Below, one piece after another: positions 58,047 through 64,000 of a stretch of 64,000 nt of DNA; within the stretch, counting starts at the first letter, position 1, and every line of letters begins with the position of its first letter. The notes under the pieces were generated by a model. It ran no database searches and had not been told where the DNA came from. It saw only the letters and a program-made list of their open reading frames with translations. A program made the position numbers and the translations under genes. Origin of the DNA: Rhodococcoides kyotonense (GTDB lineage: Bacteria > Actinomycetota > Actinomycetes > Mycobacteriales > Mycobacteriaceae); NCBI RefSeq assembly GCF_900188125.1, contig NZ_FZOW01000004.1:310001-374000 (forward strand), read 5' to 3'.

Positions 58047-58547
58047 ATGATGATGCATCAGGGTCTGGGGTTGGAAACGTTCAACGACCTGCCGCGTCGC
58101 AAGGCGGTGCATGCGTTGTACGAATGCTGCGGCTCGGTGACGTGGGCATCGCAGGTGGCCGACGGGCGGGCATACGCGTCGTACTCGGATTTTCTGACGC
58201 GGGCCGATGTGGAACTCGGCGAGCTGTCCGATCGCGACGTCGACGTCCTCGCGTCGACGCACCCGCCGATCGGACGCACGTGCGCCGGCTTGGATGCGGC
58301 GACGCAGAGCGTCCTGATCGACGCGTGTCGGATGTACGTCGAGCGATTCGAGTTCGGCTACATCGTCTGCTCGGTGGCACTGCAGTCCGACGGCGACGCC
58401 CCTCGCGCCGTTCTGATGGATCTCGGCCATCGACTCGACAACGACCGGGACACCGAACGCAAGGTGATGCGCGAGGAGTTGGCGAAGATCAACCGCGCTC
58501 GGTTGCAGAAACTGCTGGGCCCCGAGGGCGGTTGGCCTCCGTACTGA
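58047..58547 (+). CDS. uraD: OHCU decarboxylase (2-oxo-4-hydroxy-4-carboxy-5-ureidoimidazoline decarboxylase)
   Basis: 166 residues. FNDLPRRKAVHALYECCGS is the family N-terminal motif and ASTHPPIG near residue 73 has the catalytic His. The C-terminal half has the conserved FEFGYIVCSVA and ends in helices. It forms S-allantoin in urate breakdown. Three consecutive ATG codons at the start; the first is listed. Allantoicase, a later step of the same route, lies 2.5 kb away on the same strand. Confidence 0.85.
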   Translation: MMMHQGLGLETFNDLPRRKAVHALYECCGSVTWASQVADGRAYASYSDFLTRADVELGELSDRDVDVLASTHPPIGRTCAGLDAATQSVLIDACRMYVERFEFGYIVCSVALQSDGDAPRAVLMDLGHRLDNDRDTERKVMREELAKINRARLQKLLGPEGGWPPY

Positions 58548-58551
58548 CGCT

Positions 58552-59562
58552 TTACGCGGTTAACTGCTCCTGCAGCCGCTCGACGAAGTTGGTCGCGCTG
58601 TAGTAGTCGAGCCGGAAGCTGTCGAGGCCGGCGTCGTAGACGTGGCGTTCGGTCACGGCAGGCGTCTGCGCGAGTTGCGGATCGGCCAGGTACGCAGCCA
58701 CATCGGACTCGTCGGCGTTGACCAGTACGACGGTGGTGCCGGTGAACGCGCGGCTGTAGTTCTCGGGTGAGACGGAGACGATGTCCTTGCGCGTACCCAT
58801 GCTGTTGTCGCCGAGGACGGCGTCGGGCAAGTCCGCGAGAGTGAAGCCCAGGTCGACGAGCAGCTTGCCTTGCGCCGACTCGTCGGTCCACACGTTCGAC
58901 GATTCCGCGCCGTTGTAGACGAGCGCTGTCGTGGGCTGCGGAGGCAAGTCGATCGCGTCCTTGGCCGACGTCACGGTCTCGTCGAACTGCGCGATGACGT
59001 CCGCGGCGTCCGATTCATGACCGGTCGCTTCACCGAGAACGGTCGCGACGTCCTGCCATGTCTTGTTGCCGTAATCGACGACGATCGTCGGAGCGACTGC
59101 GCTGAGCTGGTCGTACAGGTCGATCGCGGAATCGGCGCCGGTCTTGGAGACAAAGATCAGATCGGGATTCTGGGTGACGATCCGCTCGACGTCGATGTCG
59201 ACCGACGAGATCGGTTCGATGCCGCGTTCGGCGGCGATGTCTCCCCATTGAGTGAAGAAGCCCTGCGAGTCGGCGACCTCGGTATCGGGAGACGTTGCGC
59301 CACTGGCGATGACAGGTGCGTCGATGGCGAGGAGTCCCCCGGTCAGCGTGACCGACGTCGACACGATCCGCTCGGGTGCGGCAGGGATCTCGACAGGCCC
59401 CTGCTCCGTGTCCACGGTGCGAGGCCATGCGCCGTCGCTTGCCGCCGACGTGGGTGCGTCCGCCGCGTCGGATTCTTCCGAGGATCCACACCCGACGAGG
59501 GCCACGGTCGCGGCCGCGATCACCGCCGCGGTGCGGGCCAGGCCGCTTCTTGTTCCGAACAC
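58552..59562 (-). CDS. Iron-siderophore ABC transporter substrate-binding lipoprotein (FepB-like)
   Basis: 336 residues. Signal peptide with lipobox VALVGC near residue 26, then a helical-backbone metal-receptor fold: PAAPERIVSTSVTLTGGLLA, QNPDLIFVSKTG, and C-terminal YSATNFVERLQEQL. It resembles FepB, which binds catecholate siderophores such as enterobactin. No permease or ATPase is next to it. The GTG at 59562 has AAAGGGA upstream. Divergent from the enterochelin esterase with an iron box between them, so both should be induced by iron starvation. Confidence 0.88.
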   Translation of the reverse strand: MFGTRSGLARTAAVIAAATVALVGCGSSEESDAADAPTSAASDGAWPRTVDTEQGPVEIPAAPERIVSTSVTLTGGLLAIDAPVIASGATSPDTEVADSQGFFTQWGDIAAERGIEPISSVDIDVERIVTQNPDLIFVSKTGADSAIDLYDQLSAVAPTIVVDYGNKTWQDVATVLGEATGHESDAADVIAQFDETVTSAKDAIDLPPQPTTALVYNGAESSNVWTDESAQGKLLVDLGFTLADLPDAVLGDNSMGTRKDIVSVSPENYSRAFTGTTVVLVNADESDVAAYLADPQLAQTPAVTERHVYDAGLDSFRLDYYSATNFVERLQEQLTA

Positions 59563-59582
59563 GTGTGAAATCCCTTTCGATA

Positions 59583-59601
59583 AGAGGTTAGGCTTACCTG
59601 A
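59583..59601. promoter_or_regulatory. IdeR/DtxR iron box
   Basis: AGAGGTTAGGCTTACCTGA matches the 19-bp consensus TWAGGTWAGSCTWACCTWA at 16 positions. It lies 21 bp before the fepB-like start and its last base is the A of the esterase ATG, so iron-loaded IdeR would block both divergent genes. Confidence 0.85.
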
Positions 59602-60893
59602 TGCTAAACGATGTGACATCGCAGCTGCGCACCGAGTTGGCCGCGACGGGAACGGAAGACGAATTCTGGGCGGCCGTCGCATCTTCGGGCACGCCCCGCA
59701 TCGAGGACAGCGCCGACGGCCAGGTCAGAGTCACGTTCCTGTGGCGGCAACGGGACAACTCGCCGTCCCGGGTCTACATCGACGCGAGCTCGCTGACCGA
59801 CCACCACGCCGAGGACCTGACCGTCATGACACGGTTGGACGACACTGGAATTTGGTTCTGGAGCACCGAGATCTCGCGCACCTGGCGCGGCACCTATTGC
59901 TTCATGCCGGTCACTGCGGACGTCGTCGCCGAGTTGGATCCACCGGGAATCGCCGCGACGCGCGACGGAGTCCGGACCCGATTTCTCGGCCTGCTCGGCC
60001 ATGCAGTCGCCGACGACAACAATTCCCGACGCTTCGGCCGCGGATCCATCGCCGAGATGCCCGGCGCTCCGACGCAGCGGTGGTGGAACGACGACCTGCC
60101 GCATGCCGAACCTCGAAAACTCCAGTGGCAGAGCGCTTCTCTGCAGAATTCGCGCGACGTCTGGATACACGAGACCGTCGGCGACTCCGTTCCGTCCGAG
60201 CGCCCACTGGTGATCGTGCTCGACGGCCGTCGATGGATCGACGAGGCGCCGCTCGCTCCTGTCGTCGACGCGGCGGTGCGCGACGGGGCACTACCTCCGT
60301 CGGTGTTCCTGTTCGTCGACTCCATGGATTTCGAGACTCGCGGTCGTGAGTTGCCGTGCCATCGTGAGTTCTGGGACGCCGTCGTCGACGAGTTGTTGCC
60401 GCTCGCCGCGAAAGAGGCGTCGTACACGTCGGATTCGCGTCGAACGGTCGTTTCGGGTCAGAGTTACGGCGGCCTTGCGTCGCTCTATGCGGCGCTCCAA
60501 TTTCCGAGCCGATTCGGGCTCGTGTCAAGTCAATCCGGGTCGTTCTGGTGGCCGGTCATGTCCCATGGTGGCCTTCGTGGACCCGACGGTGGTCACGTCG
60601 CCGAGTTACTGGGAGGGTCGTCGGACACGCTGCCGATACGAGTCGTACTCGATGCCGGGATCCACGAGGGCGACATGCCGGCCCACAACCGTCACATCGC
60701 CGCGCTCCTCCGGGAACGAGACATTCCCGTCGCCTACCGAGAATTCGACGGAGGCCACGAAACCATCTGCTGGCGAGGGGGTTTGGTGGAATCGCTGATC
60801 GAGTTGCTAGAACAGACCGGCGATGCGTCCGATGAATCCGGCGACGACGATGATGACGACGAGCGCCAGAATGCCGAGGAAAACGACCGGTAG
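59601..60893 (+). CDS. fes: Enterochelin esterase (Fes-like)
   Basis: 430 residues. N-terminal lid/Ig-like domain (VRVTFLWRQRDNS), then an alpha/beta hydrolase esterase-D-type domain: VIVLDGRRW, nucleophile VVSGQSYGGLASLYAAL near residue 297, SSQSGSFWW, and catalytic His in FDGGHETICWRGG. It hydrolyses the ester backbone of catecholate siderophores to free iron in the cytoplasm. The last 28 residues are acidic (SGDDDDDDERQNAEENDR) and are encoded opposite a membrane protein gene; they are probably not part of the enzyme fold. Start overlaps the iron box. Confidence 0.88.
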   Translation: MLNDVTSQLRTELAATGTEDEFWAAVASSGTPRIEDSADGQVRVTFLWRQRDNSPSRVYIDASSLTDHHAEDLTVMTRLDDTGIWFWSTEISRTWRGTYCFMPVTADVVAELDPPGIAATRDGVRTRFLGLLGHAVADDNNSRRFGRGSIAEMPGAPTQRWWNDDLPHAEPRKLQWQSASLQNSRDVWIHETVGDSVPSERPLVIVLDGRRWIDEAPLAPVVDAAVRDGALPPSVFLFVDSMDFETRGRELPCHREFWDAVVDELLPLAAKEASYTSDSRRTVVSGQSYGGLASLYAALQFPSRFGLVSSQSGSFWWPVMSHGGLRGPDGGHVAELLGGSSDTLPIRVVLDAGIHEGDMPAHNRHIAALLRERDIPVAYREFDGGHETICWRGGLVESLIELLEQTGDASDESGDDDDDDERQNAEENDR

Positions 60894-61028
60894 GGTCAGT
60901 CCGCGTTGGGGAGGCTCGTGATTCGGTCCTCCGACGCCGGTTTCGGCGGGAGGCGTGTCCCCCGGCGCGACGCCTCCACCGCGTTCGAGTCCTGCGGTGT
61001 CATCCGGGTCGGGGTTCTGAGCAGTCAT
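60807..61028 (-). CDS. Small membrane protein (DUF6480-like)
   Basis: 73 residues. A Gly/Pro-rich N-terminus (TAQNPDPDDTAGLERGGG) and one C-terminal membrane helix (VFLGILALVVIIVVAGFIG). I recall this pattern from the actinobacterial DUF6480 family; function unknown. ATG 61028. Its last 87 bp overlap the 3' end of the esterase gene on the other strand. Confidence 0.7.
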   Translation of the reverse strand: MTAQNPDPDDTAGLERGGGVAPGDTPPAETGVGGPNHEPPQRGLTLPVVFLGILALVVIIVVAGFIGRIAGLF

Positions 61029-61078
61029 ACTCGGCCGGGTACCCGATGCCTCGCGACTCAATCCGTATCCTCAGCGGT

Positions 61079-62056
61079 ATGACAGCCAACTTTCCTCTCC
61101 CCCTCCCCGATCTCGCGGTCCGCACGCTGGGCGGTGCTGTCGTGTGGGCGAACGACGAGTTGTTCGCGGAGAAGGAAAACCTGATCACACCGGGCAAAGC
61201 GGGCTTCTCCACGGCCACGTTCGGACACAAGGGCCAGATCTACGACGGCTGGGAGACGCGTCGGCGTCGGGAAGAGGGGTACGACGAGGCGATCGTGCGT
61301 CTCGGCGCTCCCGGTGTCGTGGATGCCGTCGTCGTCGACACCGCGTGGTTCACCGGAAACTACCCACCGGAAATCTCCATCGAGGCGACATCGGTCGACG
61401 GCTTCCCGTCGGGACAGGAACTGTACGACGACGCGAAGTGGGACACCATCGTTCCCCGCAGCCCGGTCGACGGGGACAGCGAGAACCGGTTCGAGGTCTT
61501 GTCCGACGAGCGTTGGACGCACGTGAAGCTGTCCATCTATCCCGACGGCGGCGTCGCACGGTTGCGGGTGCTCGGACGCGGACGACCGGATCCACGATTC
61601 CTCGCACGTGGCCCGTTCGACCTGGCTGCTCTCGAGAACGGTGGCTACGTCTCGGATTGCTCCAACATGTTCTACAGCTCCCCGAACAACCTGCTGTTCC
61701 CCGGTCCGCCGCGATCGATGGGCGAAGGATGGGAGACGTCCCGTCGACGGGGCGGCGCGAACGACTGGGTCCAGGTCATGCTCGCAGGCACGGGTAGCGT
61801 TCAGCTGGCCGAACTCGACACGTCGTGCTTCCTCGGCAACGCCCCCGGCGCTGCATCGCTGAAAGGGCGTCTCGGCGACGGGGAATGGTTCGAACTGCTC
61901 CCCCGGACTCGTCTGCAGCCGGACACTCGGCACCGCTTCCTGATCGACGTCCCCGACCCCGTCTCGGAGGTCAGGATGGACATCTACCCCGACGGCGGCA
62001 TGGCCCGATTGAGACTCTTCGGAGATCTCGCGACACCTGCGAAGTCGCCCGAGTAG
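61079..62056 (+). CDS. alc: Allantoicase
   Basis: 325 residues made of two allantoicase repeats, each with a jelly-roll core: repeat 1 has GWETRRRREEGYDEAIVRLG and YPDGGVARLRVLGRG, repeat 2 has GWETSRRRGGANDWVQVMLA and YPDGGMARLRLFGDL. It cleaves allantoate to ureidoglycolate and urea. ATG 61079. It belongs to the same purine-breakdown route as the OHCU decarboxylase upstream. Confidence 0.93.
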   Translation: MTANFPLPLPDLAVRTLGGAVVWANDELFAEKENLITPGKAGFSTATFGHKGQIYDGWETRRRREEGYDEAIVRLGAPGVVDAVVVDTAWFTGNYPPEISIEATSVDGFPSGQELYDDAKWDTIVPRSPVDGDSENRFEVLSDERWTHVKLSIYPDGGVARLRVLGRGRPDPRFLARGPFDLAALENGGYVSDCSNMFYSSPNNLLFPGPPRSMGEGWETSRRRGGANDWVQVMLAGTGSVQLAELDTSCFLGNAPGAASLKGRLGDGEWFELLPRTRLQPDTRHRFLIDVPDPVSEVRMDIYPDGGMARLRLFGDLATPAKSPE

Positions 62057-62059
62057 CAA

Positions 62060-62065
62060 TACTCT
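62060..62065 (+). promoter_or_regulatory. -10 element for the YbaK-like gene
   Basis: TACTCT ends 6 nt before the ATG at 62072, again predicting a leaderless transcript. Confidence 0.45.
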
Positions 62066-62071
62066 TGGGGA

Positions 62072-62545
62072 ATGCCCCGGCTTCTTCACCCGAACGCGGC
62101 GCATGTCGCCGACATCCTGATCTCGCGCGGGCACCACGGCGTCGTCGTCACCTCGCCCGAACCCACGACGACAGCGGAAGCCGCCGCCGAATCGCTGGGT
62201 GTGGGCGTCGGCGCGATCGTCAGAGCGTCGGTGTTCCTGCTCGACGACGACCCCGTGCTGCTGCTGGTGTCCGGAGCGCATCCGGTGAACCTCGCGGCGA
62301 CCGGCGAGCGGCTGGGCGGGACGATGCAGCGAGCCCCGCTCGACCTCGTCAGACTTGCGACGGATCAGCCGATCGGCGGGATCGCTCCCGTCGGGCATCC
62401 GACGAACCTGGCGACGTACGTGGACGAGTCGCTGTCGCAGTACCCCGAATTATGGGCGGCGGCAGGGCATCCGAACACGATCTTCCGGACGACGTTCACC
62501 GAGCTACTGCGTATCACCGCAGGTCTGGCCGTTCAGGTGACGTAA
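62072..62545 (+). CDS. YbaK/ProX-type aminoacyl-tRNA deacylase
   Basis: 157 residues, single YbaK domain. AIVRASVFLLDDDPVLLLVSG with the conserved Lys position occupied by Arg, GGIAPVGHPTNLATYVDESL near residue 101, and AAAGHPNTIFRTTFTELLRI. Such enzymes clear mischarged tRNA (for example Cys- or Ala-tRNA-Pro). The Lys-to-Arg change may affect activity. 16 bp after allantoicase but with its own -10. Confidence 0.85.
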   Translation: MPRLLHPNAAHVADILISRGHHGVVVTSPEPTTTAEAAAESLGVGVGAIVRASVFLLDDDPVLLLVSGAHPVNLAATGERLGGTMQRAPLDLVRLATDQPIGGIAPVGHPTNLATYVDESLSQYPELWAAAGHPNTIFRTTFTELLRITAGLAVQVT

Positions 62546-62551
62546 GTCGCC

Positions 62552-63061
62552 CTACGACGCCAGCACCCGAGCCGAAGGAACCGCACCGGTCGCGGCGAGC
62601 AGCTCGTCGACGTGGAACGCGACGCCGCGGTCCTCCAACCACGGAACGACCCCGGATGCGACGTCACCCAGGTTGCGCGTCTCGGGACCGACGGCGACGA
62701 GAGTGACGCCGTCTGCGACCTCAGCGGCCTTCACATCGGCGACGAGCCCTGCAAGACCCGCACTCGTTCCGACGTACCGGATCGAGCCCGGCACGGCAGG
62801 GACGTCGAACGTCGCGAATTCACGACGCGCAGTCCTGGCGTCGTCCGCGATGTGGAACTCGATGTCGAGGAAGACCGCGACGCTGTCTGCGTCCTTGCCC
62901 GCTGCCACGGCGTCGGCGCGGAGCGCGGTGCGAGCCTGCTGGCCCTCACGAAGATCTGCTGCGGAGATACGAACAACCGATTCGGTCGCTGCGGCGTCGG
63001 TGATCTCGGTCCATGCGCCCGAGTGGGCGACTGCGACGCGTACGGCTGAAGTGTTCGACAT
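62552..63061 (-). CDS. Short luciferase-like (LLM) fold protein
   Basis: 169 residues. SAADLREGQQARTALRADAV, VFLDIEFHIADDARTARREF and RYVGTSAGLAGLVADVKAAE, then VVPWLEDRG, match the C-terminal half of flavin-dependent LLM monooxygenases (the NtaA/DmoA/SsuD kind). The N-terminal half with the flavin site is absent, although the gene is open and has its own start. It may be a truncated paralogue that pairs with another subunit. It lies 42 bp behind a Cys-containing leader peptide, which points to a sulfur-linked role. Confidence 0.65.
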   Translation of the reverse strand: MSNTSAVRVAVAHSGAWTEITDAAATESVVRISAADLREGQQARTALRADAVAAGKDADSVAVFLDIEFHIADDARTARREFATFDVPAVPGSIRYVGTSAGLAGLVADVKAAEVADGVTLVAVGPETRNLGDVASGVVPWLEDRGVAFHVDELLAATGAVPSARVLAS

Positions 63062-63103
63062 GAAAGGTGTCCTGTCGTGAAGGAGAGATAGGTCGGCTAG
63101 GTG

Positions 63104-63199
63104 CTACCCCGAGCGCCTACAAGACCCGGACGCAGTGCGGCACAGATCCACGTACCTGTCGCACCAGAAACTCCCCTGCGACACGACATTTGCTGTCAT
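63104..63199 (-). CDS. Cys-containing leader peptide
   Basis: 31 residues from ATG 63199. The core RYVDLCRTASGSC matches the short actinobacterial leader peptides (pattern H/Y-V-D-L-x-R-x-A) found before sulfur-assimilation genes. Three Cys codons in all. It stops 42 bp before the LLM-like gene. A -10 (TAGCAT) lies 6 nt before the ATG, so the peptide starts at the mRNA 5' end. It overlaps the 3' end of the aminotransferase gene by 4 bp. Probably a translational attenuator that reads cysteine supply. Confidence 0.8.
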   Translation of the reverse strand: MTANVVSQGSFWCDRYVDLCRTASGSCRRSG

Positions 63200-64000
63200 G
63201 AACCGATGCTAACCTCTCCGCTCGCGCACGGGGATCCCACGCCGCTGCCGCCATCTGCGACAGCCGGGAACGGACGCGGATCCGGCACCGGGTTCCACCA
63301 TCCGTTGTCCTCTTCGTAGACCCACGACGGACCCTGCTCGACCAACTGCGCGACGGCGTCGACGAGGCGGTCCACATCGGCCTCCGAGCTGCCGAGCCCC
63401 AGGCTGGCCCGCACGGCGCCGCCTGCGTGACCGAGGCGCTGCAGCAGCGGGTGAGCGCAGAACTTGCCGTCGCGCACACCGATTCCATGCTCGGCCGAGA
63501 GATACGCGGCGATCTCACCCGGACCGTAACCGTCGACCGTGAATGTGACAATGCCCACACTGTCCGGGGCGTCGTTCCAGACGTTCAGAAGCGCAACTCC
63601 ATCGACCGCCGTCAGTCCGTCGCGCAGGCGATCCGACAGGCGACGCTCGTGATCGGCGGATCCCGCGTCGTCGTGCGCGGCGACGGCGTCACATGCGGCC
63701 GCCAGTGCGACGACGCCCAACACGTTCGGCGTTCCGGCCTCATGGCGAGCGGGTGAGGGAGCCCAGTCCGTCGACGTCGTGGTCACGTGGCGCACCGCGC
63801 CGCCGCCTGCGAGGTACGGGTCACCCACGTCGAGCCAGTCACGCTTGCCGACCAGCACGCCCGCACCGTGCGGCGCGTAGAGCTTGTGCCCGGAGAAGGC
63901 GAGGTAGTCGACGCCGAGAGCGGCGATGTCCACCCGGCGATGCGGGACGAGCTGCGCGCCGTCGACGACGATGCGCGCGCCGTGGCGGTGGGCGAGGTCG
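63196..64000 (-). CDS. Class V aminotransferase, cysteine desulfurase-like (partial, 5' end beyond window)
   Basis: Last 268 residues visible, running off the right edge. PLP Lys in DYLAFSGHKLYAPHGAGVL, an upstream VVDGAQLVPHRRVDI, RHEAGTPNVLGVVAL, and a Cys in VRDGKFCAHPLLQRLG at the position of the SufS catalytic Cys. The enzyme likely takes sulfur or another group from cysteine or a related amino acid. The tail is Pro/Gly-rich. The last bases overlap the leader peptide start. Confidence 0.88.
   Translation of the reverse strand, partial: DLAHRHGARIVVDGAQLVPHRRVDIAALGVDYLAFSGHKLYAPHGAGVLVGKRDWLDVGDPYLAGGGAVRHVTTTSTDWAPSPARHEAGTPNVLGVVALAAACDAVAAHDDAGSADHERRLSDRLRDGLTAVDGVALLNVWNDAPDSVGIVTFTVDGYGPGEIAAYLSAEHGIGVRDGKFCAHPLLQRLGHAGGAVRASLGLGSSEADVDRLVDAVAQLVEQGPSWVYEEDNGWWNPVPDPRPFPAVADGGSGVGSPCASGEVSIGS
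63206..63211 (-). promoter_or_regulatory. -10 element for the leader peptide
   Basis: TAGCAT on the minus strand, 6 nt before ATG 63199. It lies inside the last codons of the aminotransferase gene. Confidence 0.5.

Overview
The window comes from a GC-rich actinobacterium of the order Mycobacteriales, most likely Rhodococcus in the broad sense. Gene order follows the Mycobacterium tuberculosis segment Rv3573c to Rv3628 (fadE34, kstR, rlmB, cysS, ispF, carD, lpqE, radA, disA, carbonic anhydrase, mutY, mhuD, clpC1, lysS, coaX, panD, panC, fol genes, ftsH, hpt, tilS, dacB, ppa), with insertions and losses. Many genes start with GTG and several -10 boxes lie 6-7 nt before the start codon, which is the leaderless pattern common in this order. 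I saw no rRNA or tRNA gene, CRISPR array or insertion sequence.

Layout. 1-2444: cholesterol/steroid module, with fadE34-like and kstR divergent around a perfect KstR operator. 2494-6205: a trehalose-phosphatase/GH15 fusion facing a LacI regulator across a perfect 25-bp inverted repeat. 6334-9097: zinc-type ABC importer. 9182-11393: 5-oxoprolinase pxpABC. 11467-13296: DUF222/HNH protein. 13434-17490: rlmB, cysS, ispF and carD on the minus strand, with a siderophore-binding-protein remnant downstream and a decayed ispD between carD and ispF. 17806-25388: lpqE-like lipoprotein, radA, disA, a membrane protein, carbonic anhydrase, mutY, two hydrolases and mhuD. 25395-29218: two c-di-GMP proteins. 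29394-32202: DsbA-like, OsmC-like and an MFS exporter. 32324-36685: clpC1 and lysS, with no lsr2 between them. 36803-37875: rhodanese and cysteine dioxygenase behind a tiny upstream frame with tandem Cys codons. 37909-47841: a long minus-strand run for CoA and folate synthesis (coaX, panD, panC, DUF2520, two membrane proteins, folK, folB, folP, folE), then ftsH. 48211-54929: a membrane Ser/Thr kinase, hpt, tilS, a zinc metalloprotease-like protein, dacB and ppa. 54975-57925: PAS protein, membrane diguanylate cyclase, MarR regulator and a crotonase. 58047-62056: OHCU decarboxylase and allantoicase, separated by an iron module (FepB-like protein, iron box, enterochelin esterase). 62072-64000: YbaK-like deacylase, a short luciferase-fold protein behind a second Cys-rich leader peptide, and a partial class V aminotransferase.

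How the parts fit. The core is housekeeping in conserved order, with many ATGA or GTGA overlaps that indicate coupled translation. The most unusual features are the decay of ispD (an essential MEP-pathway gene) at its normal site, two leaderless upstream peptides with Cys codons in front of sulfur-linked genes, the absence of lsr2 from its usual position, and the trehalose-phosphatase fused to a GH15 domain. All calls come from reading the sequence and from remembered family knowledge; no database search was run.
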